Shown here: positions 53,501-64,000 of the stretch, in pieces
Numbering within the stretch: the stretch's first letter is position 1
Layout of the letters: each line of letters begins with the position of its first letter
From: Salvia splendens
Lineage: Eukaryota; Streptophyta; Magnoliopsida; Lamiales; Lamiaceae
Direction of reading: 5' to 3'
Assembly (NCBI RefSeq): GCF_004379255.2
Contig: NC_056033.1
Coordinates: 42,124,719-42,188,718 of the forward strand
Length of the DNA: 64,000 nucleotides
Notes under the pieces: model-generated
The model's input: only the letters and a program-made list of their open reading frames with translations
What the model was told of the DNA's origin: nothing
Databases searched by the model: none
Position numbers and translations under genes: made by a program

Positions 53501-55163
53501 TTCAACATCAAAGATTCCAACTCAGACTGAAGAGACTGGTTGGATTTTTCCAAGATCAGACATTGTTCCTCAGCACCTTTTAACTTGGACACTCCATTTT
53601 CTATCTCCCCATTGAGGCGCTTCGCCTCCTCGTTGGCCAATGTGAGTTTCTGCTCCAGACTTGAAATTGTCTCCAAGCACTGCTGGTACTGCAGAGCTGT
53701 ACTTTCCTTTTCCTCGGTCAATTTGGAGATCGCTTGTCTAAGACTTTCCACTTCACTTTCTGCTTTTTCAGCTCTCACTTTAAACCCAGAAGAATTTTCT
53801 TCAGCAAGCCGTAATTTATTCTCCGTGTTTGATATTATCTTCAGCGATTCCATGTACTGATTGAGAGCAGCATCCTTCTCGACAGCTAATATATCCAGAT
53901 CACTTTTCAACGATTGTGCTTCAACTTCAGCACTCTTAGCTCTTTCACCAAGTTTCTGGGCATCATCTTGTGTCGTAGATACTGTAGTCTGTAGCTCAGA
54001 TATCCTGTCCAAGCAGTTTTGGTAGTCTTGAAACTTGGATTCCTTTTCAGCTTCTAATGTCGCTAGAGCTCTGTTTAGCACAGCAACTTCAGTATCAGCC
54101 TTATTTGCATGATCGTTAAGCATACTAAAATCCTCCCTGGTTCTGGAGATTTCAGTCTCCAGTTGTGACAGTTTATCTAAAGTTTGCTGGTGCTGAACAA
54201 TGCTAGCTTCTTTTTCGGCTTCCAGTTTGGCAATGGCTTCCTTCAATGCTATAATCTCCTTAGAATCACTTTGCTGTTCCAAGTTTAATGAACTTTTATC
54301 ATCAACATGGTTGTTCTCATTGCTAAACACGCCTTCAACTTTATCACCCGCCTCGTCAAAATTCAGACCTCTCCTCACCCGCTCAATTGGCCTGAATGAA
54401 CCAATGAACGGTTTTGAAGTCCTTTTTCTAGTCCCATTATCAGAATCATCAGTGAGCCCTCCAATCTGTTTGGCGAAACGAGAATCAGACGAAAACAGAA
54501 TCCAGCAATACATTGTCAGCCAATCAATTCCACATAATTACTTACCAAATCTGGTGTTCTAGGATCAGCTCCAGAAAGAGAACTAGCAGGTGAATCATCA
54601 GCAAACACCATAGGCACTTGAGCTTCAGTCATAGTTCGATGGGCATGTCTAATCACACCAGTCGCATGATCATATCTTTCGGCCAATGCACGATAGGCTC
54701 TGTAAAACTCCTCAACCATTTTCATAAGCTCTGGTCTTTTCTTGTAGTACATCTCTGCTCTCCTCGCAAAGGAGTCCTCTTCCGCTTCAAGAAGCTTTAT
54801 CATTGATTTAACTTTGACATCCATATCTACAAAAGCACACAAGGGGGTTTTCAGTAGATGCACAAGTATTGCATCCTTCCACAGTGATGCATTTCACTGC
54901 TATGAGTTCACAAATTGTCTAATAGTCTGCTGAGGATAATTTCAGTTTTAAGTGCATCAAACAAGATCAGATTAAATCATCATTAGATTGATCATAAAAT
55001 GATAGAACTGAAGAAGGATCATTTTCAATGTTTAACGTAGCACACACATCCATCATGTACCTGTGAGATTCTCCTGGAGCCATTTTGAATTTTTGGGGCT
55101 GATATGGCTATCCCACCACCATGAATACATTCGCCTGGAATCCGAATGCGACAATTTGGCCAT
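47556..55163 (-). CDS. NET1: NETWORKED1-type actin-binding protein (NAB/KIP1 domain)
   Basis: Four exons on the minus strand: 55163-55061, 54826-54546, 54465-49048, 48665-47556. They total 2304 codons (2303 aa) with matching phases. Residues ~12-90 form the NAB domain: [20 protein letters not shown], then [40 protein letters not shown] and [12 protein letters not shown]. The rest is almost entirely heptad-type coiled coil rich in E, K and L. It ends in a conserved tail with [20 protein letters not shown] and a basic [13 protein letters not shown] stretch. NET1 proteins bind F-actin through NAB and decorate plasma membrane and plasmodesmata. The 5.4-kb third exon is typical of NET1. The protein is longer than Arabidopsis NET1A (about 1.7-1.8 thousand residues), chiefly because of a four-copy internal repeat. 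Confidence 0.95.
49410..51605 (-). repeat. Four tandem 546-bp (182-aa) repeats inside the NET1-like coiled coil
   Basis: The landmark encoding DSIMHxEEKHNxLEEE recurs with its CATGATACTATCC anchor at 51589, 51043, 50497 and 49951. The spacing is exactly 546 bp each time, so the frame is kept. Each unit also repeats VLCDKVx[25 protein letters not shown] and the [15 protein letters not shown] block. Copies differ by scattered substitutions, many conservative. Confidence 0.97.
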
Positions 55164-56160
55164 CCTTCAATTTGATGCTGCCTAGTTGCAGATTTTCCAC
55201 CGAATAGCAATCCAAGGCTCAGATAAAACAGATTCGGTATGGAAGAAAAAAAAACTCAACAAAAATTCTGCGAGCACTCAATTCAAGAGTAAATAGTCAG
55301 AATTGAGTGTAGTTTCCCTTGAGCCTCTGCACATAGAGGAACACAAAGGAATCATCAGATTATCAGAGTATGAGTTGAAGAAGTTGTTAACAACTAAACC
55401 AGAGAACTAACTGAGGTATCAAAAGGTATCAAATTTGGGGCTTACAGAAGTTTAACTCTCCAATAATTCCAGAAAAGACAGCTGCCTCCTTCAACTGAGA
55501 AATTCATCAACAAGCATCTTGACCTGGTCAAATTTCACGAACAAATTTAGTGAAAATAACAATTCTACCAGAATCATTTTAATCAACAAGCACATTTTGG
55601 TAAATTCAACCGAAAAAAACACATTTCGCTAAAACAGGATCTGATTTTGATCAAGCAAAAATCGGACCATCGAAGCGACTCCGCCGCGATCACAAAATAA
55701 AAATCTCTCTAAAACCACTGAAAAATTCAAAATACATGAAACTAAGTCAACCAAAAATAAATGCTCCATCAACGTCCAGATAAAAAAAAAGAGTTCAAAT
55801 ATATACCAAACCAGAACTCATAGAATTTTAGCATCGAAAACAAAGAAGGAAATAAGGAAAAACTTACTGCATAAGGCAAAAGGAAACGGAAAATGAAAAC
55901 AAAAATTGGTGGTCATAAAAGAAAACATTGCTTTAAGCTTCTCCCACATCTCACTCTCCCCATTTACTTTTGTTTTCAGATCTTTCACTTGTCTTTCTCT
56001 CTCTACAGCTCCATCACGCTAGAAATGAATTCTGTTTGCTTCTGTTTATCAGCGGATATACGTATAATATGTTCTGTATGTATATGCTGCGCTGTGAAAA
56101 TATTGTTTTTTATACTTATAATAATATGGAGTAGTACTTTTAATTATTATTATTATTATG
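55164..56160. other. NET1-like 5' leader and promoter region
   Basis: Upstream of the NET1-like ATG (55163). The stretch to ~55900 probably contains 5' UTR exon(s) and intron(s); candidate acceptor and donor sites exist but cannot be fixed without transcripts. A pyrimidine-rich patch at ~55930-56010 resembles a leader or core promoter. No other gene. Confidence 0.4.
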
Positions 56161-59123
56161 TTTAATATAATCAATTATTTTAGTACTATCACAGTATTTA
56201 TAAATAAATAAGTAGTGGTTATGGATTTCAATCCAAAATTCATAATTTGACCCGAATAATTGACTATTGAATTAGGTGGGACTCAAAGTTCATATAGCTC
56301 GCAAAAAATAGCAGAGTATAAACCTCTAAATTAAATAGTCAGCGAAAATAACCCAATTCTTGTAGAATTAGCCAAATATGAGTGAATTCTTATTATTTGT
56401 TGACTTGTTGTATATTCATTTATTATATACTGTATATAGAATTATTGATATATAAGATTAGTTGATAAAAAAATCATACTCCTACATATTTCGAAGCTCA
56501 TTTGACATGACGGATTAGCTAGAAACCAAAACGATTCCGCAATTTCACTCAATTCCTTTTGTTGATTTTTAAACATTGTTTTCTTTTTTCTTATAGTTAT
56601 CCTTGGGAGTTGGGATTGTGGTACCTCGTGTTTGCAAATTTCTATGATTATGCTTTAAGTTTTACTCGTGGGTTGTGTGAAAACAAAATGCAAGATTCTT
56701 TATTAAAATCATTTTCAAAAGAGTGATGCTAAATGGTCATAATGTGGCCGGCCATAAAGAGTTAATTTATATCATTTACATGTATAAAAAAATTAAATTA
56801 CCGATATAAATTTATATGTGTGTGAATGGACTTGTGAGTTGATACTTATCTTTGAATTCCATTACGTAAAACACATTAATATCACGAATTACTGTATACG
56901 TTGAGCAACAATCAAGAATTGACAGTAGTAATAAGTTGAGCAAAAACTACGAAAGAGCAACACTAATATGTTGAGCAACATATAATTAAAATGATATATA
57001 AGTAAAATCAAGTAGTAGTAACATGTTGAGCAACAGTAGTATTTTTTTTAGACTGCAAATCTGATCCCTATGAGAAAATCTAACGTAAAAGAGGAAAAGA
57101 TTCCGTAATTTGCCAGCTTTGGAAAAGTAGGTTTGGGGTTATATTAGTAATTTTGCAATGGATGCTTTGCTCTTATTGACAAACCGTCTTTTAAATGTGG
57201 GGTTTGGGTTGCTTGGACGGTGTCGTTTAATGGCCGTCCACGAAATAGATGCCCTGAAGTTGGGCCCACGTTAATCATGTGTGAAATGATTGCGGGCTTA
57301 TAATTTTGTTGTGTGATGTAACACAAATAATTCTTTTTCCGATGATAAATTGTCCTTAAATTTATTTGTGGTGGGAACTTTTTAAATATTTTAAATTTTA
57401 CATTTAATCAAGTTTATTGATATGAATTATTCTAATATGCATCTGGATTAAAGGTTAGTATTCACTTAAGGCTTTTCTTTTTTAACTAGTTAGTAGTACT
57501 TAATAATTACTATCATAGGTGAGGTTTTGAACGATGTTTATGTCCTTGGTATCAAACTGCTCTTTGTTTTATAAAAAAAAAACTAAACCAAACACTTCTT
57601 TTAATTTGAAATACAAAACAATGACAAGCTTAGCTAAGGTAAATACACAAATTTTGACCATATTTTAATTTTGACAAACTAAACACTATCTTTATGATGA
57701 CAATGAAGAAAGATGGTGTTTTGGCTTATGTGCCGAAAGAGGCTAACAAATCATAAACTTTATCTTCTCTATGAATACGAAACTCCACATTAATAAAGAT
57801 TAACAAAATTATCGTTTTCAATTTTGGAATTTAGTATCCAAGAAAATAAAATTAGGTTGAGAAGGGAATTTACCAGTTTGGTAAGAAAAAAAGATATCTT
57901 TGAAAATTCCAAACAAGGCTTCTAACAGTGATTGATAGTGAAAGAATTTATAAGAATGCGACTGATTAAAAATTAATTACTAAATTAGAAGTCGTGCTTG
58001 GGATATGGCCTAAAGCAGAAGCTGAAAAGCGTGGTTGGTGGTGTTTGGGTGAACTAAAAGCGTAAAGATGAAAATCGTGTGTTGTTCGTAAAGTTTATAA
58101 ATCATCATTCTTTCTTTGGGTGAAATTTCTTGTCCCTTTTTCTTGTGTGAGAACTGAGATGGTATTAAATAAATAAAAAAGTGTATTTCAGTTTTTATAA
58201 TTATGCTTTTGTTCTGTTATTGCATTTTTTATCGCAAGATAAAATTATGTTTAGATAAATCATAAATGAGATCACTAGTTTCACTTGTTATGTGGAATTT
58301 TAAAAAGTTGCTTCTTTAATGTGAATTAAGTATGATTCATTTTCTTTTTTAATTTCAAGTTATTATTGTGTTTCAAAGAAGAAACCATGCACGAACCACG
58401 TGCGTTGCCCACCGGCTGCACGGCCCGTGGGATGCCTTCGCACAACATCCCCACCCATCCGAACAGACTGTGCGATGGGTTTCTCACCTGCACAAGGCCG
58501 TGCGGAAATCTCCAGATCCAGCTGCACCTCACATCCGATTGGGTGACCGTGTCTTGACATGGCACCCGACCGAGTGACTTGTGACCAAAGAAACTTGCTG
58601 CCAAAACCAATTGTCCCATATATAAAGAAATGATCTTTTATGTCATATTCCAATACCAATATATCCTTATTTTTTCTAAAAATTACTCTATATTTTATGT
58701 TTTGCTTAATCTAATCTTAAATATCTTGGTTGGAGATAAATTAATTAACAATAACAATTAATAGGATTGTGGAATATATACATTTATAGGATTACGATCA
58801 ATATCAAAATAATTGCTAGCGTCGAACCACAAACTGTCATTTTTTAGATAACATATAATTTATTTTTAGTCTGTTTTAGTTCATTTAAAAATATATGAAA
58901 ATTATTTTTAGATCGTTTTAATTCTTTTTAAAATAAACTATTCCACATGTTATCTACTACTATGTGTGTGATAAATAAATATATTCAATCAATTAGTCAT
59001 GAATATCAAAATTATTACACTATATAATTTTGTTAATTCATTTCAAGGTGTAGTACTGTAGTTGTTAACCGTGGTGAAGCCGTGAAGGTACTGCTGATCA
59101 AGACACATAATCCTTCATTATGG

Positions 59124-59160
<37 letters not shown>

Positions 59161-59358
59161 TTTGAGTGTGGTGTGGTTTGAAGAAAAAATATTGTGTTAA
59201 CCAAATTACATGACATCTCCACATAGATAGTTATGCCATAATGTCAATATTTTATAGTAAATGGAATATTTTCTATTTTATCTCATGCAAGGTTTTCTTT
59301 TCATCATTAGTTATTATCCTTTCTCCATTAAAACACAAAAATAGATATTCTGGAAATC
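56161..59358. other. AT-rich spacer with a GC-rich islet
   Basis: No gene recognised. A GC-rich patch at ~58376-58580 stands out sharply from its surroundings and is open on both strands; it is reported as a finding. An ATT microsatellite lies at ~59125-59160. Confidence 0.5.
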
Positions 59359-59761
59359 ATGGAAACCCCTAATTTCCAGATTGGAGAAACAACTTCGGGG
59401 GAATCCGATACCGATTCCGTTGTGTGTGGTAAACGGAAAAGAGGAGAGATTCAGGAAACAGAGAAGATCAATTCCGATGGTGGTTCTGCCACGGAAGAGG
59501 AAAAGAAAACGAGACAGGTAATGAAATTCGAAGATAGATATGGTTTATTTCAGCGCTATAAAGGAAAGATGTCCTTCGAAGATGAAGATTACGATCCTTT
59601 GAGGAAAGATGATGATTACTCAAGTGATGATGGTGAAGCTAAAGTATATATGTTGGACGAGACTGAAAACGATCCTTATGACCGCGAGACCGTTCTCAAA
59701 TACATCAGTCAAGCTAATAGATTCAGAACTTTGTTAATGATCAAATTTGTTTGTTTGTTTG

Positions 59762-60305
59762 TGTTAGAAATAAGGGAAGAAATTCCCAAGCCGTGTACAG
59801 GCGGTACTCTAACTATTACAATCGAAAGGAAACTTGCAACAAAAAGATGAATGAAAATTACAATCGAAATAAAGCAAACCAAATTTATAAGTCGAGTCGA
59901 GGAAAGCCCTCTTTCCGCAAGACAAATTACGCCCCGGCTAGTGCTCACGGAATGGCGTATTGCCCCCAAAGATAAAACGACTTCCTCCTAGCGTGTAGAA
60001 GCACCTCAAACCCGCTAGGCACTGGCAACTTGATGGAGTTCCGAGAATTGAGCTATGCAATGCTCCTAGAATGCACACTATGATGTAGATAACTAGAGAG
60101 AGAAGTGAGAATGCTTGTTGTAGTGTTGGTGTTGTGTCCTACTCTCCCAAGCTCCACCTATTTATAGGATGGGAGTACCTACATGAAGAGTCTCGGCATT
60201 AAGCCACCTCATAAACATTTTGGAGGTTACCTTGGGAGTGAAAAGCCAAAAGGCTTAGGAAATGAAAAGCTTGAGGCTTCTCCTATTTCCTTCACGTTTT
60301 CAACA
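59762..60305 (-). repeat. 3' LTR of the copia element (complete)
   Basis: 544 bp, starting TGTTAG on the plus strand and ending CAACA. Its first 70 bp (59762-59831) have no counterpart in the right LTR, showing that the right copy lost its inner edge. It contains a TATA-like CTATTTATAGGATG region near 60168. Confidence 0.9.
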
Positions 60306-60889
60306 ATCCCCCACATTGGTTAGAGCGCTGCAAGCTCAAACCAACACCAGACACAAAATGCATGTATGCAGACTCTTTTGTTCAATTCTCGAGAAACAAT
60401 ATTGCATTTGGAATAGTAGCTTGGGGCTTTGAACTTTCCATAGTCAACACTATCGGGCATACCGGCGGCCTGGTGGACGTGATGCCTTGAACCATTGCTC
60501 CTTGGTGTATACCGAGACAATAATATTGACACAATATTATTTACAAACTCATCAGTTCTCACGTTTGTGTCCTTTACTGGCCATGGAACACCACTTTGGA
60601 TTCATAAGTGATTCACATGTTGAAGCGGCCCACACTTCTTCACTTACATAGGTAATTCTTTTCTAGGTATTCTGCAATACCCACCTCCTCGAGGTTTCTA
60701 AGAATCATTAAAAGTCAAAACTTAGCCTCTTACCACATGCAGGTTACAACACTCAATGCTTTCTAAAGAATGGGCGAAGATTAAAAATCTTCCGAGTGTT
60801 ACAACTAGATTCATATAGCTTCGTTTTCCCATTGAACCAAGCCCATGGGATCTCCAATCGTATGGTTGGGTTACCACTATAATCATCTT

Positions 60890-62443
60890 TTAAGATGTGG
60901 TTTTCAGTCCCATTTCTTTTAGCAATTTATGCATTTGATCACGGTTTAAACCTTTTGTAAACGGATCCGCTAAGTTATCCACTGACCTTACATAGTCAAC
61001 TGTGATAACACCACTTGTGATCAATTATCTGACGGTATTATGTCGTCGACGAATATGTCAAGACTTACCATTGTATAAGCCACTATGTGCTCTCCCTATA
61101 GCTGCTTGGCTATCACAGTATATCACTACTGTCGGCACTGGCTTCTTCCAACATGGAATACATTCTAGGAAATTTCTGAGCCACTCGGCTTCTTCCCCTG
61201 CTTTATCCAATGCGATAAACTCAGATTCCATGGTGGATCGAGCAATACACGTCTGTTTCGTTGACTTCCACGAAACAGCTCCACCCCCCACAGTGAACAC
61301 ATAACCACTTGTCGAGAACGAGTCTTTTGAATCAGAGATCCAATTTGCATCACAATACCCTTCAAGTACTTGGAGATATCTTGTGTGCTGCAGCTCAAAG
61401 TTAAGAGTATACTTCAAGTATCTTAAAACCCTACGCAGAGCTTTCCAATGTTCCTTGCTTGGGTTGCTCGTAAATCGACTCAGCTTATTCACCGTACACG
61501 CAAGATCTGGTCGGGTGCAGTTTGTGATAAACATCAAACTCCCTATGATCCTTGCATATTCTTCTTGAGCTACAGGCTCACCCGTGTGCTTACTCAAATG
61601 CACGTTGGGTTCCAATGGAGTCTTAGCTGGCTCACAATCGAACGAGTGAAATTTCTTTAGCATTTTCTCAATATAATGAGATTGTGTCAGAGCAATTCCC
61701 TCATGATTCCTTTTAATTTTGATTCCGAGAATCACATCAGCTAAACCCATATCTTTCATGTCGAAATTTCTCTTCAACATATTTTTGGTTTCATTGATAA
61801 TGGCACTATTGCTGCCCATAATCAACATATCATCTACATAAAGACACACAGTAACAAAACCGTTATCTGTGTTCTTAATGTAAACACACTTATCACACTC
61901 ATTGATAGTGAACCCATTTGACAACATCACATTGTCAAATTTCAAGTGCCATTGTAACGTTGCCTGCTTCAACCCATATAATGATTTTACCAGTTTGCAT
62001 ACTTTACGCTCTTGTACAGGCACTACAAACCCTTCGGGTTGTTCCATATATATTTCTTTTTCCAGATCACCATTCAGAAACGCAGTTTTCACATCCATTT
62101 GGTGAATCTCAAGATTGTGCAAAGCAGCAATCGCAAGAAGCACCCGAATGGAAGTGATTCTCGTAACAGGTGAAAATGTATCAAAGAAGTCATGCCCTTC
62201 TTTCTGCTTAAAGCCTTTGACAACTAGGCGAGCTTTGTACTTATCTATAGTACCATCGGGCTTATATTTCCTTTTCAGAATCCACTTGCACCCTAAAGCC
62301 TTACAGCCTTCAGGCAAGTCTACTAACACCCAAGTGTTATTTCTCATGATGGATTCAATTTCACTGTTGATAGCTTCTTGCCACCATGCTGCGTCTGGGC
62401 CAGACAAAGCTTCCGTCACTGACTTTGGTTCGTCATCCAACAT
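60890..62443 (-). pseudogene. Copia reverse transcriptase / RNase H (degenerate)
   Basis: The minus-strand frame contains the copia reverse transcriptase with its YVDD catalytic motif (61826-61840 region), followed by the Ty1-type RNase H. Two in-frame stops interrupt the RNase H C-terminus, TGA at 61060-61058 and TAA at 61027-61025, after which the same frame continues to a terminal TAA at 60892-60890. The element therefore cannot make a full-length RNase H. Confidence 0.92.
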
Positions 62444-62469
62444 AAAAGTTATGAAGTCTGGAGATTTAT

Positions 62470-62991
62470 CTATAGTACCATCGGGCTTATATTCATCATC
62501 TCTTTTAGTGTTCGATTTTTGCGTTCAGCAACGCCATTTGATTGAGGAGAATATGGAGCTGTGGTTTGGTGAATTATACCACTTGCATGGCATAATTCTA
62601 CAAACGGCGCTACATACTCACCACCTCTATCACTTCGAACACACTTAATTCGACAATTAAGTTGATTTTCGGCTTCATTTTTGAAGTCTTTAAACGCTTC
62701 AATTGCCTCATCTTTACTTCTTAATAAATAAATGTAACAATACCTTGTGCAATCATCTATAAATGTGATGAAGTACTTTTTACCTCCTCTTGTTTGCACA
62801 AATTTCAAATCATATACGTCTGTATGGACCAATTCAAGAGGTTTTGTGCTTCGCTCTACCGAATGGAACAGCAGTTTAGCCATTTTGGCTTCAACACACA
62901 CTTCACATCTTTCTTGTGAGTTAAACTTATCTACTTTCAGTAAATTAAGATTTACTAATATTTTTATAGCATTTAGATTTACATGTCCCAA
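62470..62991 (-). pseudogene. Copia integrase fragment
   Basis: Minus-strand frame with the zinc-finger tail and the integrase core (rve) residues: Asp in HTDV, Asp in SDRGGEY, and Glu in VAERKNR. The frame stops at a junction (~62468-62494) where ~27 bp identical to a piece of the reverse transcriptase region (62245-62272) has been inserted. The integrase C-terminus and linker to reverse transcriptase are missing. Confidence 0.92.
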
Positions 62992-63167
62992 TCTATTATG
63001 CCATAATTTAAATCAGAGCATTCAAGCAAATAAGAGGAAGTGTCATCTTCCTTATTGCTTATTCCTTTTTCCACGGTGAATGACCGTAACATTCAGCTCA
63101 AAAAGTTCATTCACTAGGTGACCTTCACCTATGAACTTTCCATACTTGGTCAATATAACATTTTCAC

Positions 63168-63641
63168 ACTTGCAACAAAAAGATGAATGAAAATTACCAT
63201 GGAAATAAAGCAAACCAAATTTATAAGTCGAGTCGAGGAAAACCCTCTTTCCGCAAGACAAATTACGCCCCGGCTAGTGCTCACGGAATGACGTATTGCC
63301 CCCAAAGATAAAACGACTTCTTCCTAGCGTGTAGAAGCACCTCAAACCCGCTAGGCACCGGCGAACTTGATGGAGTTCCGAGAATTGAGCTATGCAATGC
63401 TCCTAGAATGCACACTATGATGTAGATAACTAGAGAGAGAAGTGAGAATGCTTGTTGTAGTGTTGGTGTTGTGTTCTACTCTCCCAAGCTCCACCTATTT
63501 ATAGGATGGGAGTACCTACATGAAGAGTCTCGGCATTAAGTCACCTCATAAACATTTTGGAGGTTACCTTGGGAGTGAAAAGCCAAAAGGCTTAGGAAAT
63601 GAAAAGCTTGAGGCTTCTCTATTTCCTTCACGTTTGCAACA
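63168..63641 (-). repeat. 5' LTR remnant of the copia element
   Basis: 474 bp matching 59832-60305, about 98% identical by eye. It lacks the inner ~70 bp of the LTR and the primer-binding site, so the element could not start reverse transcription by itself. Confidence 0.9.
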
Positions 63642-64000
63642 GTTTGTTTATGATTGAAACATCGTTTGCAGGAAAGCAAAACTTATGAGTTCGTGGAAAT
63701 TGCTAAGGCAGTCTACGTGTACAACCCACGCTTTCTAATGTTTTTTACTGTTATTGTGAAACAGACTAAAAAGGAAAGAGTGCATATTCTTGTGGGACGG
63801 ATGAAGTAGTAACAACTCTTGTAGAATCTGATTCAACTTGTTATCCGAATTATGTTGTCTCTTCTACCGATTCAAGAATATTTGAATTCCCGTTTACTAC
63901 TAGCCAAAAAATCTCCACTGAAAATCAAAAGGAAGGAAGCATACGATTGTATGGTGCAAATTAAGCAATTAAGCAACACTCATCTTCCATGAATGAGTGA

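Larger units (their letters stand above)
59762..63641 (-). mobile_element. Ty1/copia LTR retrotransposon, internally deleted
   Basis: Reads on the minus strand. The left LTR is 59762-60305 and the right LTR remnant is 63168-63641. The target duplication GTTTG is exact (59757-59761 and 63642-63646). A polypurine tract (minus strand GTGGGGGAT) adjoins the left LTR at 60306-60316, as expected for the 3' LTR. On the right, the end of the 5' LTR, the primer-binding site, gag and protease are gone: the LTR passes straight into pol sequence at ~63167. Integrase and reverse transcriptase/RNase H parts remain. By eye the LTRs differ by about nine substitutions and two indels over ~474 bp, so insertion is fairly recent. 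Confidence 0.95.
59359..63809 (+). pseudogene. Cystatin-like (UPF0725-type) gene interrupted by a retrotransposon
   Basis: The first part (59359 to ~59748) opens with ATG and encodes an acidic N-terminus with a basic GKRKRGE patch and a block ending DRETVLKYISQANR. Downstream of the copia element, after a good acceptor (CGTTTGCAG at ~63671), a second coding block reads ESKTYEFVEIAKAVYVYNPR and continues to TAG at ~63809. The two blocks look like parts of the plant cystatin-like/UPF0725-type family, whose function is poorly known. Joining at a GTTTGT donor (59749) would be in frame, but without the retrotransposon that intron would be only ~38 bp, below the plant minimum. Either the gene was already damaged or the donor is elsewhere. 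Whether a functional transcript survives is unknown. Confidence 0.5.

Noticed and set aside
58326..58659. Overlapping minus-strand frames of ~97 codons considered as a gene, and the region considered as a 7SL-like RNA
   Set aside because: No domain could be named and no plant upstream sequence element or Pol III terminator layout was found. Kept only as an unexplained GC islet.

Overview
This is nuclear DNA from a flowering plant, almost certainly a dicot. Genes are intron-rich with GT/AG introns, spacers are strongly AT-rich, and plant-only families are present (PEAPOD/TIFY4, FORKED/VAN3-binding, NETWORKED, SULTR3). The protein details feel asterid, perhaps Lamiales, but that is an inference. 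No bacterial, organellar or viral operon is present.

Layout. (1) 1-4421, minus strand: a PEAPOD/TIFY4-type growth repressor in eight exons, with a Stowaway MITE beyond its 3' end and a possible alternative terminal exon. (2) 5605-10530, minus: a FORKED/VAN3-binding protein (481 aa, seven exons) whose 2.9 kb second intron holds a MULE-like element with a hAT-like element nested in one of its arms. (3) 14619-17800, minus: a NIMA-related kinase (603 aa, 14 exons). (4) about 19.2-36.9 kb: a gene-poor, AT-rich stretch with MITEs, foldback elements and microsatellites. (5) 36.9-38.3 kb: a Pack-MULE with a perfect 9-bp target duplication carrying pieces of two unrelated host genes, sitting in one copy of a duplicated promoter. 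(6) 38770-43870, plus: a SULTR3;1-type sulfate transporter (653 aa, 12 exons). (7) 45134-45506: a foldback built of a short repeated palindrome, directly upstream of an ALP1-like domesticated PIF/Harbinger transposase gene (45573-47216, plus). (8) 47556-55163, minus: a very large NETWORKED1-type actin-binding coiled-coil protein (2303 aa) containing four tandem copies of a 182-residue unit. (9) 59359 to about 63800, plus: a probable cystatin-like gene split by an internally deleted Ty1/copia retrotransposon (59762-63641, minus) with a perfect 5-bp target duplication.

The coding exons were assembled by hand from splice sites. For PEAPOD, FORKED, the NEK kinase, SULTR3 and NET1 the exon lengths add up to an uninterrupted reading frame. 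The neighbours do not form a pathway. Shared themes are growth and cell architecture (PEAPOD, FORKED, NEK, NET1) and repeated remodelling of introns and promoters by transposable elements.
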